From NCBI GenBank assembly GCA_948567375.1, contig OX419756.1, positions 62,882,333-62,946,332 of the forward strand: a stretch of 64,000 nt of DNA, read 5' to 3'. A program made the translations under genes and the position numbers. The notes beneath the pieces are model-generated. The model searched no databases. It was given only the letters and a program-made list of their open reading frames with translations, and had not been told where the DNA came from. This document shows, piece by piece, positions 53,669 through 63,740 of this stretch (its first letter is position 1; each line of letters starts with the position of its first letter). The DNA is from Lunularia cruciata. Taxonomy: Eukaryota > Streptophyta > Marchantiopsida > Lunulariales > Lunulariaceae.

Positions 53669-54950
53669 TTAAATCCTATCAAAGTGTTTTCCTCCCAACT
53701 CCTTGAGATCATAGGTGTTATTACCCCACACCTTCTCCACTATGAAAGGTCCAAAGTACTTAGGCAAAAACTTCTTTTGCACTCTCTTGAATTGAATAGA
53801 ATCAAACAACATTACCCAATCACCTTTCAAAGGCTCCACCTTCTTCTTGCCTTGCCTCTTGTCATAGCTCTCCTTTTGTTTCCTTTGGGCTTGCTCCACT
53901 TGAACCATAGCAACTGCTCTTGCCTCTTCCAACTCCATGAGTTGTTCCTTCCTTGACTTCTTTGTATCACCTCCTTGTGCTTTCTTCAATCTCCTATGAA
54001 TGCTTTGGAAGGTAGGAAGATCAAAGTGAATAGACAGGGTAGACTCAATACCATATACCAATTGAAATGGAGAATATCTGGTGGAGGTCTCCATGGTTGT
54101 CCTATACTCCCACAAAACTGCATGAATCCTCTTGTCCCAATGATGTTTAGCTCCCTCTATTTCTGCATCTTTGGCCAACATCATGCACAAGGTCTGATTG
54201 GTTCTCTTTGCCAAGCCATTGGAATTTGGCTTATAGGATGTAGTTACTCTATGTGTGATAGAGAAATTTCATAGCATGGCTGTAGTAATGCTTCTTGTAA
54301 ACTCTCCTCCTGTATCAAAAACCAACTCCAAAGGGCATCCAGACCTAGTAATAATGTGTTTATAAAGAAATCTACAAACTTCATCTTCATTCTTATCCCT
54401 CAATGGTCTAGCCTCAACCCACTTGGTTAGATAATTAGTAACTACCACAATATTCCAATTGTTCCTTGGGGTTCTATTGAAAGGACCTACAAAATCAATT
54501 CCCCACTTCTCAAAAGGCCTAACAATGGAATTGATCTAAGTGGTGGAGTGGATGTAGACTTTCTAGCAAAAGTTTGTCAAATATGACAAGTTTTGCAATA
54601 ATCAAGAAAATCCTTGAAAATGCCTCTCCATTGGTAACCAACATCTAGAATCATGAAAGCAGTCAACTTTCCTACAAAGTGTCCTCCACACACTAAACCT
54701 TCATGAAACTCTTTATAAGTAGGATAAACTCTTCCTTTCCTACTACTCTTTGAAGTAGACCATCTGCTCCTTGGTGAAAAAGAATATCTTCCACCATTGT
54801 GTAAGGTCTAGATCTTGCTGCAAGGGCCTTCCTCTCCCTAGCATGAATCCCTTTTGGATAGTTATCTCTTGTCACAAAATCCACAATCTCCTTGTACTCC
54901 ATTGGAACCTCTTGAATGATTGAGATTGTCATGAGCTCCTCATCCAGGAA
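53669..54950 (-). pseudogene. Gypsy-B integrase
   Basis: The long open block 54214-53669 encodes the end of the core and the C-terminal domain. HHWDKRIHAVLWEYRTTMET and TRYSPFQLVYG match the conserved 'W......A.WAYRT...TxxSPFxLVYG'. After ~70 charged residues, GDWVMLFDS and LPKYFGPFIVEKVWGNNTYD form the GPF-type end. The zinc-binding region begins in 54830-54693 (ILFHQGADGLLQRVVGKEE). The middle (54690-54215) carries the catalytic core in several frames with stops. It would have inserted element DNA into the genome. It is inactive. Confidence 0.8.
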
Positions 54951-54959
54951 GGAATTGCC

Positions 54960-55547
54960 CATTGGCTCATCTCCATCATGATCATAGACTCTAGATAACA
55001 AATCAGCATTTGCATGTTTCTTTCCTGGCCTATCCTCAATGGTGTAGTCATACTCAGACAAGAGTACCATCCACCTTGCTAGTCTCCTTTCAACACTAGG
55101 CTTGTTGAAGATGTAATTCAAAACCTTGTGATCTATGACAATGGTGGCTTTCCCTCCAAGCAAGTAGTGTCTCAACTTCCTGAGACACCAAAGATCACTG
55201 CCAACCCTTCTCTCTCTGTGATCGAGTAGTTCTTTTCTACTGAAACCATCTGCCTACTAGCATAAGCTATTGAATGATCATGTCCATCTTGGTCTAATTG
55301 ACTAAGAGTGCATCCTATAGCTACATCAGGTGTAGAGGATAAAAGGCTTATTCCAATCATGTTTAGCAAGAATTGGAGCTACAACAAGGGATTGCTTGAG
55401 CTCCTCAAAAGCTTTGAGAGCCTCCTTGTTTTCCAAAATCACCATGTAATCTACACCTTCTTCATGTAGATGGTCAATGCATAAGCCTTGTTGGAAAATG
55501 AGAAGATGAACTTCCTTTAATATCCAACCATCCCCAAGAATTGGCAT
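54960..55547 (-). pseudogene. Gypsy-B RT connection and RNase H
   Basis: Minus-strand pieces: KEALKAFEELKQSLVVAPIL and DWNKPFILYT (55440-55330), then after a frameshift DVAIGCTLSQLDQDGHDHSI, AYASRQMVSVEKNYSITERE (55330-55190), and after another shift GGKATIVIDHKVLNYIF and RLARWMVLLSEYDYTIEDRP, then HANADLLSR (55160-54985). This is the standard gypsy RNase H order, ending in the conserved 'GxxHxxADxLSR'. Two frameshifts disable it. Confidence 0.85.
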
Positions 55548-55549
55548 AA

Positions 55550-56110
55550 CTTTGTCAAGCTTGAAGGGAATGGAAGGTTTGAGATTTTCCTCACCTTCTC
55601 AGGATCAACTGCTATTCCATCCTTGGAGATGATGTGCCCTAAAAGTAGACCTTCTTCACATCCAAAATGCACTTTTCTGGGTTGAGTGATGCATTTGCCT
55701 TAGGTGCTCAAAGTGCTCTTCCTTGCTTCTATAGACACAAAAGTCATCAATGAAGTCTCTCACAAATTTCCCAATGAAAGGTTCAAATACCTTATCATGA
55801 ACCATTGGAATGTGGTTGGAGCATTGCAAAGCTTGAAAGGCATGACCTTGAAAGCGTAAGTTCCCCAATGTGTGGTGAGTTGTTGATGCTCTTGTGCAAT
55901 CTTGATTTGGTTATATCCACTATAACCATCTCCAAAACTATACCTCTCATGACCTGCAACTTCTTCCAAGATCTCATCAATGAATGGCAATGTGTAGTAG
56001 TACATTGAGCTTGTAATCCACACATACCCAAAGCTTGCCATTATTTTTCTTCACAATGACAATTAGAGACACTTATCTTGATTCTCCACCTCAAAGATAA
56101 ATCTAGCATC
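55550..56110 (-). pseudogene. Gypsy-B reverse transcriptase
   Basis: Minus strand: YTLPFIDEILEEVAGHERYS, GYSGYNQIKIAQEH, TTHWGTYAFKVMPFKLCNAP (Gly of PFGLCNAP changed to Lys) and TTFQ, then in another frame FVRDFIDDFCVYRSKEEHFE with the catalytic I-D-D intact. The N-terminal fingers are partly lost near 56041-56110. At least two frameshifts are present. Confidence 0.85.
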
Positions 56111-56302
56111 CTAGAGCTTATCAATCTCCTCCTTCACAACCAAAGATATTGGTGGGCTAATGCAACATTGCTTTTGGCAGATTGGTCTTGCATGTAACTC
56201 CACCTCTATCTTTTGCTCCTCCAATGTGACTTCCTTCAAATCCTTGTAAATGAAAGAAAACACATGGATGAACTTGTAGAAAATCTCCACAAATCTCACA
56301 TC

Positions 56303-57361
56303 TTACTTCTTGGTAGCATTTGGGCCATACTTGACGGTAGCTAACCTTTCCTCTACCTCCTCAAGTGTCAATGGTGATTTATCTGGGTCCTTCAAAACCT
56401 TTGGTTTAGGTGCAAAATCCATAGCACACAAGGGACACACATCTAAATCAGATTCAAAATCATCCTCCTCCGTGGAAGTCTCCTCCTCCATGCTTGTGTC
56501 CACACCTGAAGCTCCTACTTTTGAATTTGATTCCCAATAATCAGAAGATGGTATATCTCAATGTGAAGTGTTGGTGATGTTAGTCACATGAACTGTGACT
56601 CTATGGTTTGATGGCCCAATCCTGAAGTACCCTTTGTGCCATCTATCAATTGTGCATGCTGCTCTCAACCATGGCCTCCCAAGAAGTAAGTCATAGCTTG
56701 AATCCTTCAAGACTTGGAAAGTCATGAGATTTCAAACTCCCATAATTGAAGCTACCACCTTATCCATCACCTCTATTGATCAAACTTGTTGCTTGTTTGC
56801 CATGCTCACCACAAATGTTGAAGGTCTTGAGGGTATCATACTGAACTTCTTCATTAACCTTTCTGACATGACATTCATTGCTGATCTTCCATCAACAAGT
56901 GCATCCTTGATGTTGTGACCATTGACTTTCATATCAATCTTGGAGGCATATTCACAAGCCTCCCATGGTGTTGGCTTGGCATCTACCATCCATATTGATA
57001 TTGGAGCTTTGCCTTCTTCTTCTTCTTGCTCCTTGTAGAACTCAAACCACCTCTAAGCTCCTTTCTTTAGGTAGGGCTCAAAGCAATCAATTGGCCCACT
57101 GTGATGTTAGCCTTGTGACTATCAACATCCTCCAACACATTGTAGTTTCCATTGTTGCTTTGAAGTCAAGAAGTCCTCCATCCCCAACTTCTTCCTTGAA
57201 GTCTTTGTTGTTGATGGTGTTGAGGTGCGAGTGCTCCTAGTAGACAAAGGAGTATCCTTGCTTGAAGTAAATCCTTGAGAAGAGTGAACATCCTCTGCAA
57301 AATGAGCTCTCTTCTTCTCTTGTGCCAAAAGCTCCAAATTAAGACCCTTGGAGTTTGAGCA
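56303..57361 (-). pseudogene. Gypsy-B linker, protease and acidic spacer
   Basis: From 57361: LELLAQEKKRAHFAEDVHSS and KKLGMEDFLTSKQQ (linker), then PTPWEACEYASKIDMKVNGH and NIKDALVDGRSAMNVMSERL (56989-56850), the retropepsin with D-G-R in the catalytic D-x-G position. MANKQQV and VASIMGVxNLMTFQVLKDS-like residues follow to 56700. At 56503-56303, SMEEETSTEEDDFESDLDVC and FAPKPKVLKDPDKSPL form an acidic spacer before RT. The copy at 1040-2104 has the same order. Confidence 0.75.
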
Positions 57362-58153
57362 TGTGACAACCCGGCAAATATCACTTTTGCGGTAATCAGG
57401 TAAGTAAAGTTTGTTCCCGCAGAGATACGAGTCAGAATTGGTCAAATACAAAGCAAAGTAACAATTTTAGTTCTTCTTGGTTGCGTCTTTAATCTCTCAA
57501 GTAGAAACCACACCCAGAAGAGAGTAACAAGCACTGACTTGCAGTCTTGTCACAAATTAACACTCCATAATCACAACTCCATCAAATCTTTCCAAACAAT
57601 CTTGATTGTGATGATTCAGGCTCTCCCGAAAATGGCACTTCACTGCAAAACGACTTTGCCTCAGAATTGTGTTCCACCCCTCCACTGAAGGCATAACTTC
57701 CTCGATCAAAATTGCTTCACATCAACTTCGTACTGCACTCATAAAAGCAGAATACTACCAACACTACAATTCCTCTCAAATCTGTCAAGGCATTGCTTCG
57801 ATTGCACTTCACTCAAGATCAAACACACAAAATGAAGATCACGGCTGTGGAATCCAACATCCAACAAACACTTTGAATTGCACTTCAAATTTCTCCAAAC
57901 ATTCACAAACACAATCACAAAGCTGATACTTGGAATCAAGCTCAAGCGACGAGCACAGCTTCACAGCACTTTGCTTTATCTATTCTCAAAAATAATGAGC
58001 ACTGAACAACAATTTCCTGCGAATGCCACTCTTAAGTAGTGAACAATCAATAGTTCTAACAACTATACCATTCTACAACAACTCTTCTAACCTGCAGATC
58101 CAAAATGGCAATGCACCTCTTCATATCTGCCTCTTCAAGTCTCAAATTGGTTA

Positions 58154-60718
58154 CTAATCCGATCCGATGTCTACTTCTTCCTCGGCTTTCAAACCTGAAC
58201 CCGAAGTAATCTTACTTCCTACTACATTTTCCTCGGGTTTCACATCTCCTACTTCTTCGACCAGATCTAGCAATTCTCTTTCCTGATCTGAAATTGCACT
58301 AGTGGGCAATCTATCTAACCCTTCATCCTTCAACCCACTCTTCTCTAATGTCTCTGAGGGCAACTCCGAAGACATTTGGATTCCTATGTTATCTACTTCG
58401 GGTTTTGCCTTAACATCCTGCCGAAGCTTTTCTAACTCTATTCTCACTAAGTCTAATCTAATCACAATATTGTCTTTTACTTCTAAGATCTTCTTGTCTA
58501 CACAAGTTCTGAGACTAATCAACAAGGCATTCAAATCTGTATCTTTTGCTTGTCTTTGCCTCGTCTCCTGCACCAACAACTTCAACTCGTGCAACCTTGT
58601 TTCTTCAATCCAAACACTGGCTTCTGTACTTAACATTGCGTTCACTCTGAGAACTATTTCCTTCAATGGCTCCAATCTTGTCTTTCGTTCTCGTTCCCAA
58701 TCTGCAAGCCATTCCTCTTTGTACATTGCCAACTCTTCTTCGAACTCGGCCTTCACCGCCTCCTTTTCTTTCTCCTTCTGTACAATTTTCTTTTCTTGAT
58801 TACGAAGTAACTCTCGTAATCTCTCTTCTTCTCTATACCGCACAGACAACTCTCTTTGCCAGAGCTGCTTCTTCTCCTCCATACTCTCCATCACTCGATC
58901 GAGCTCTTGGTCCTTTGATGCTACCCTCGCCATAGCATGGATAAGCTCTACTCTTGAATCAGCAAATTGCTGCTTCAAGATTTCAAATTCAGCTACTTGT
59001 CTCTCCCTTGCGATGTCACGCTTCCTCTCAAGATCCTCTCAATAGCTCACTTCTCTCTTCAGGTCTTTGATTACCTGACTTCTCTCTACTGCTTCCGCTT
59101 GTAGTACTTCTCTCTCCTTCTCACCTTGGGTTATACTCTTCTTCAACTCCGAGTTTTCTTCTTCTAATCTCGCTACCACCTGCAATACAGTCTTTACCTC
59201 TGGACAAGTCGACTGCATCTCCTTCTTCTTCTTCTCCAACTTCACCAACAGCGGGCATACTACCTTCTGCAGGTACTCTACTCCCTCACTGGCAACTTCT
59301 TCCGTAATTTCGTGTTTCTCCTCATGTTCTTCTGATATGCGCCTTCGTCGCTGAAGTCTTCGTATCGGAATTGATGCCTCACTACTCGTGCTATCTTCTG
59401 CATCTGCTTTCACTTTACTTGGCCCCGCCTCACACTTTGCCTTATGTCTCGAGCGAACTCCTCGCTGTACTGCGATCTTCTTCTCCTTGAGCACCGGTAC
59501 TTTGTCTTCCAGCGCCGCATTGTCTTCGGCTTCTACTTCGGCTTGCACTTCTTCTTTGTATTCTTTAGCCACTGGTGCCGAGGTCATTTCTCCACCGTAT
59601 TCACTGTCACTGCTAGTATCTCCACTCTGTAGTGTCAGCTCAGGTTCCTCCTCACGTTCCGAGTCCTCTGTCTTGAGCTCGGCTTCGCCTTCTGAGTCTT
59701 CATCTTCTGACTCAATCACCACCATCCCTCACCTTGGGTTATGTTTCTGCATCTTCCGAGGTTTCTTATTTTCTTTGGCTTCTGCGTGCCGAGTTCTCTT
59801 CTTTGTCAAGGTACTTACCACGACCTCCATGCTTTTCCCTATCTTCGCATAGTAGTCGTCCGTGCTCCGGATTTGGAGAATGTAGTGTTGCTTCTCCGTG
59901 TTGACTTCTCTTCTCAAGTCAGGATGGAAATGAGACACCATTCTATTGCGCTCCGCCTAATTGAGCAAATTCAACCCGAGGTAGAAATGTGCTGCAAATG
60001 GTACAATGTAGTGTGGAGGCGACTTATCCCATAGATTCCACACCATTTGCCTCGTTCTCCCATGAAAGCACCTTGCCCAATTGATCGGTTCTCCTACAAA
60101 TAACTTGTGAAAGAACACCGCTTGGTGTTTCATCACATAAGTGGTTCTCTCCGGCTTCAGGATGGCCATTAGTGCACTCACAATTCCTCTCCTCACAGGG
60201 TCTTTGTAGCTCTCAACTTTGTACCCATTCTTCGTTCTCTTCGACGAGAAGGCATCTCTCACCTCCTGCGTTTCTTGGGCTATCTCTCCTTTCCCCAAGA
60301 ATGTGGCTCCCTGCTCCGAACCCGCCTCCTTCTCGAGTACGAGTCTCCAATCCGACTCTGTCCATTGAGCCGGATTTCCTCTCTTCCCTTCTTCCTTGGG
60401 CCCATCGAGACACTTACTCTCGATGATTTCTGTCATGAATCCTGGAAAACTTACATTCCAGTTCCATGCCAAAAAGGTGATCCAAAGTCGGCTCAAGAAT
60501 TTGATCCTTGCTACTACATCTAATCTCCAAATCGCATGATTTCTCACTGCAAATTCAGAGTTTTTCTTCCCTCCTCCCATCTCTTTTGCTTTCTTATTGT
60601 GTCTTGATTTCTCTCTCGCGACTTCTCTCTTGCGCACTAACCCGAGTACAACTCTATTTCCCTTTCCCCGATCACCTGCAAGATGACTTCTCAACGGCAA
60701 AGGAAAATTGCTCGACAT
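58154..60718 (-). pseudogene. LTR-encoded coiled-coil protein (best copy; three stops, no frameshift)
   Basis: An 855-codon frame, in phase throughout, broken only by stops at 59957-59959 (TAG), 59729-59731 (TGA) and 59039-59041 (TGA). The two TGA sit where sister copies suggest CGA, a CpG decay. The first ATG (60718) lies only ~20 bp from the TATA, so ATG 60580 (MGGGKKNSEF) is a likelier start. Residues ~47-330 form a conserved region: VRNHAIWRLDVVARIKFLSR, LAWNWNVSFPGFMTEIIESK, RGNPAQWTESDWRLVL, GIVSALMAILKPERTTYVMK, GEPINWARCFHGR, HYIVPFAAHFYLGLNLL. Residues ~330-450 are Glu/Ser/Lys-rich. About 500-790 is a strong coiled coil (ELKKSI, QRELSVRYREEERLRELLRN, ETRLHELKLLVQETRQRQ). It ends EEVDIGSD. 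It is neither gag nor pol. Its domain plan (plant-specific globular region plus coiled coil) recalls the 'putative plant transposon protein' families, but I cannot assign it. Confidence 0.8.
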
Positions 60719-60737
60719 TTTGTCATTGCAGTTTCAA

Positions 60738-60745
60738 TTTTTATA
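60738..60745 (-). promoter_or_regulatory. LTR-A TATA box (best copy)
   Basis: TATAAAAA on the minus strand in 'aactctataaaaattgaa', 385 bp from the LTR start. Confidence 0.75.
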
Positions 60746-60996
60746 GAGTTGCACTTCTTCATCTTCCGTTGCTTCAAGTTTCTACCGAGAAATCACACCT
60801 CCTGCATGCACCTGTCACTGTCAATCAACCTTTGCGCGTATGAGCCGCCAGTTTTGAAACGGCCCCTTCTTGAATTTCTCGCCCCGACGAAAGGTCGTTA
60901 GACTGTCTTTGCCTCGGGTTGAGCTCCCCCCGATCCAAAGACAATTTACTTTGTATGGTATGCTGACAAGGCATTTCCGAGGACTTTGCCTTATGA

Positions 60997-61018
60997 CCCA
61001 AAGTCACTTTACTTTGGG
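60997..61018. promoter_or_regulatory. U3 palindrome of LTR-A
   Basis: CCCAAAGT and ACTTTGGG form an exact 8-bp inverted repeat with a 6-base spacer, 113-134 bp from the LTR start. The copy at 51488-51509 keeps a worn version. It could be a protein-binding site for the LTR promoter; this is inference from symmetry alone. Confidence 0.4.
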
Positions 61019-61130
61019 TTTCATCCCAAAGACACTTTTCTTTGCCTTCTTTGGCCATACAGGCGCAATCCAATCTCTCTATACACTTCGTCTCCTTTAT
61101 TTTGAAAAAACAAAAAATGTGGGCACCACA

Positions 61131-61723
61131 GAGCACTATCCCATCTCATACTTGCTCTCAACCACATCTATGGATGCTATCTCCCTTACCTTTGTTTGGA
61201 TTAGGAGCCACTTGGGTTTCACTTCCTCTGTCTTTCTCTCTATTGGCTCCCTCATAACCCTTTCCTCCATGGTAAGTGGAATTTGGACAATTCCTTTGGA
61301 TGTGACCTCTTCCTCCACAACCAAAACAATTTCTCTCATTGAAATTGTTGATTGGCTGGCCTCCTCTCTATGGATAACTTCTATGACTCCTAGGCCCTCT
61401 CCCCACATTCTGATCCACCTCTCTCTTCTCCCATAGTTGCACTACATTGATCTTGAGATCTGCAAGTTGTTCTGTGATGGTTTGAAGAGGATCCTTTGGT
61501 AGAGGTGCAAGAACTAGAGCAACTACTACTTGTGGTGCAACCTTTGCCACCAAAGTATCAGAATTTCCACCATGATTGTAACCTTGAGGAGGATGCAAAA
61601 CCTCCTACACCACCAAATCACTCTCATCTCCTTCCAAACTCCCCTCCATAAAAATTGCAATCTTGATAACTTCAACCTTGGAAGAAGGTTTCTCATATCT
61701 CACCTTGCTTTTAATTTGTGGTC
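61131..61723 (-). pseudogene. Gypsy-B gag C-terminal part with zinc knuckle
   Basis: On the minus strand CFGCGGRGHIQRNC (61328-61287) is a complete CX2CX4HX4C nucleic-acid-binding knuckle. Upstream (61600-61430) EQLADLKINVVQLWEKREVD suggests the C-terminal capsid/linker. Downstream, PKWLLIQTKVREIASIDVVE leads to the target site of the solo LTR. Frames change between these pieces. Confidence 0.75.
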
Positions 61724-62415
61724 TGTAACACCCATTTGTACATGTTTGTGATATTGTGATATTTAGCTTGGTATTACAAGTACTTAAGAGATATTATTTA
61801 TATAGAGATAAAGAATGGTTCTATATTAGTCATGGTTAGCTAAAGTTAGTCATAGCTAAGATAGAGTGGACCTTACTTTAAAGGAAGTAGAAAAGATGAG
61901 CACCACTATTTTGGATTTTAGTGTGTTGACTTGGTATTATTCCTAGGTGTTCGGCTTTGAGGAAAGAGTTGAGAACTCTTGGGCCAGCAAGCTTTTTTGT
62001 TTTGGATTCTTCTTTAGTCCAAGGATAGCCCATGTGAAGGAATCCTTGACTTAGTGGTTGGGTCAAGATGAGACCACATGTTTAGGGGAATATGCCCATG
62101 TGAATAGATATTCCTTTCTACTTTTTGACTTTACTTGACTTTTAGTCTAGTAACTTGAGTTACTACGGTAATTAGTAACTTTGGTATGTAACTATTTCAC
62201 AAGTATATAAACAAGGGGTGAGGAGGTACTCATCATCCTTTCATTTGCAACTATCTCTCTCTCATTGAGTTCTCTAGTGAGTAATGTCTTGAGTCTTGGA
62301 GTGTTAGCCTTGAGGGAGTATGATGGAGTTGGGGTTTCATGCCTTCTTAGTCCATGGTGCGCTACCATAATAGCCATCAGAGGTTTATCTTGAGTGAGAG
62401 ACATGCCAGCTCACA
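61724..62415 (+). repeat. LTR-B, 5' LTR of a Gypsy-B element running off the window
   Basis: A complete 692-bp LTR from TGTAACACCC to AGCTCACA, followed by a primer site. It is the reference for the LTR-B fragments at 2105, 52537 and 52876. TATATAAAC at ~62212 ('agtatataaacaagg') is a good TATA box. It inserted in the minus-strand Gypsy-B gag at 61723. The target duplication cannot be checked because the other end is outside the window. Confidence 0.9.
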
Positions 62416-62419
62416 TTTT

Positions 62420-62436
62420 TGGTTCCGTTGCCGGGA
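62420..62436 (+). other. Primer-binding site (tRNA-Asp type)
   Basis: TGGTTCCGTTGCCGGGA, four bases after the LTR end. It matches TGGCGCCGTTGCCGGGG, the complement of plant tRNA-Asp, at 14 of 17 positions. Confidence 0.8.
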
Positions 62437-63437
62437 CCTCTCTAGAAGGCAAGATTATGTTCCGTGTTCAATTTGACATTAGGCAAAAGGAGGCTATGAG
62501 AGCTCACTTGGAGAGAACATTAGGAGAGGAGAGGGCTGAACTTATGTTAGAGAACCAAGATCCATTTTTATACCCTGTATTTCTTTATGATGTCTTTGAG
62601 GTGATTTTGTACATCTTGTACACGTGAGAGGAATTGGAGAGATTGTGTGAGGTGGATTGCAGATTTTGGGGATTAAGGTGATTTTGGGCAAAATCTTAAG
62701 TTTGAGATCTGGACTTGAAATTTCTACACATGATAGCCTGGGTTATCTTTCAGTTAGCACACTTGAAATAATTGTGAGTGCTACTATGCGCATTGTGCTA
62801 GAAATTTTGAAAGTTGATAAGGTAAAGTGCTCCCACAACTGCATGCTCTCTGGAAAATTGTACAGAGTCTGCCATTTCTTCAATTTTCAGTGAATTGTCC
62901 TGAAAATTTCCAAAAAACTTTTGTGCAGTTTATCCTACCTGTTGCTACAAAAACTAGAGAGAGATTGTTTATGAGCAGGAAGTTATGAGTTTTTGAAGTG
63001 AAGGGGGTGGTTTTCAGACCAAATCTGAAATATGTATGCTGAATAGAAAGGTTTCTAGGCCAAATGGCTCAATGAAAAGATCTGTAATTTTTCAAGGAGG
63101 GACATCCTGAAGTTGTCATCAAGTGTGAAAAATTCATAGGACTGTCACATACTGGTTGGGAGATTTGAGTGACATTGTGAGGAAGGGTCAATTCTGTAAA
63201 GTGGAGATCTCATGCATGAGGAGTTTGAGAGCAACAAAAAGCATGTTTGAGTGTTTAGATTTATCTTGGGAACATGGAGGGTCATCAAGAGTGGAAATTG
63301 AGATTATGAAAGGTTCCCCAAGGGTTTGAGGTGATTGTAGGGGTGGATTTGAGGAAAAGAGAGTTTACAATAGAATTTGAAGAGAGTGTTGAGAGGACCA
63401 AAAACCTACACCACTTGGAGGAAAGAGTGAGTCTTAG
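62437..63437 (+). pseudogene. Gypsy-B leader/gag, N-terminal region
   Basis: About 62460-62610 reads FRVQFDIRQKEAMRAHLERT, LGEERAELMLENQDPFLYPV, the likely start of gag. After 62625 the frame is lost in stops and I recognise nothing up to 63430. This ~800-bp stretch is T/G-rich and may be non-coding or a highly decayed capsid region. Confidence 0.45.
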
Positions 63438-63740
63438 TGCTTTTTATGTAGAGAGAAGGGACATAAGGCAAGTTCATGTCCATTGACCTTTAAGAGCAAG
63501 AGATTGAGGGAAAGGAGAGGCTTACTTGACTTGGGTTTGCATGTTGGACCTTCTTCACCAAGATTGGGAGGGAGAAGATCTAAGACCAAGGAGTTGTGTG
63601 AGGTTTGTGGAGTGGAAGGACTTCCAAAAGGACATGAGTGTAGTGGAGTAAAAGCACTTTTGGAGACTTTGGTGAAGGATCTTGGAGAGAGTCTTAGTAC
63701 AGTTACAGAAATACTACCACCTTCATCAGCCAGTTCTTAA
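63438..63740 (+). pseudogene. Zinc-knuckle coding segment of the right-hand Gypsy-B element
   Basis: Directly after a TAG (63435-63437), the frame reads CFLCREKGHKASSC, a complete CX2CX4HX4C knuckle (63438-63479), then a basic stretch KSKRLRERRG. A second Cys/His cluster CEVCGVEGLPKGHEC follows, then an acidic tail ending PPSSASS with TAA at 63738-63740. The first knuckle fits a gag nucleocapsid. The second cluster is not in the minus-strand Gypsy-B copy, so the two may belong to different subfamilies. Confidence 0.55.

Larger units (their letters stand above)
57362..61130 (-). mobile_element. Solo LTR-A, best-preserved copy, minus strand
   Basis: A 3769-bp unit beginning (minus strand, 61130) TGTGGTGCCCACAT and ending GGTTGTCACA at 57362. 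It has a perfect 5-bp target duplication GAGCA (57357-57361 and 61131-61135). Removing it and one GAGCA restores the Gypsy-B sequence seen uninterrupted at 1102-1140. Parts: U3 of ~385 bp with a palindrome (60997-61018) and a TATA box (60738-60745); one long reading frame (60718-58154); and ~790 bp of downstream sequence. There is no primer site, pol or second LTR. CpG density and reading-frame integrity suggest it is the youngest LTR-A copy here. Confidence 0.92.
53587..61723 (-). mobile_element. Gypsy-B internal region (gag-pol), minus strand, split by a solo LTR
   Basis: Read from 61723 down: gag zinc knuckle (61328-61287), [solo LTR-A 61130-57362], linker (57361-57000), protease (56989-56740), acidic spacer (56503-56303), RT (56110-55550), RNase H (55547-54960), integrase (54950-53669), polypurine-like tract, LTR-B. 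Domains are better preserved than in Gypsy-A, with longer open stretches, so this insertion is probably younger. Its 5' LTR is missing at the right: a plus-strand LTR-B interrupts gag at 61724. Confidence 0.85.

Noticed and set aside
53669-54214. 181-codon open frame as an independent gene
   Set aside because: It is the C-terminal part of a gypsy integrase, joined to RNase H and RT upstream on the same strand.
59388-59852. Ser-rich open frames opposite the LTR-A coiled-coil gene (also 50641-51027, 58302-58799 and 7536-7847)
   Set aside because: They are antisense to Glu/Lys-rich coding sequence, where reverse frames are open by composition. The sense frame is conserved among copies.
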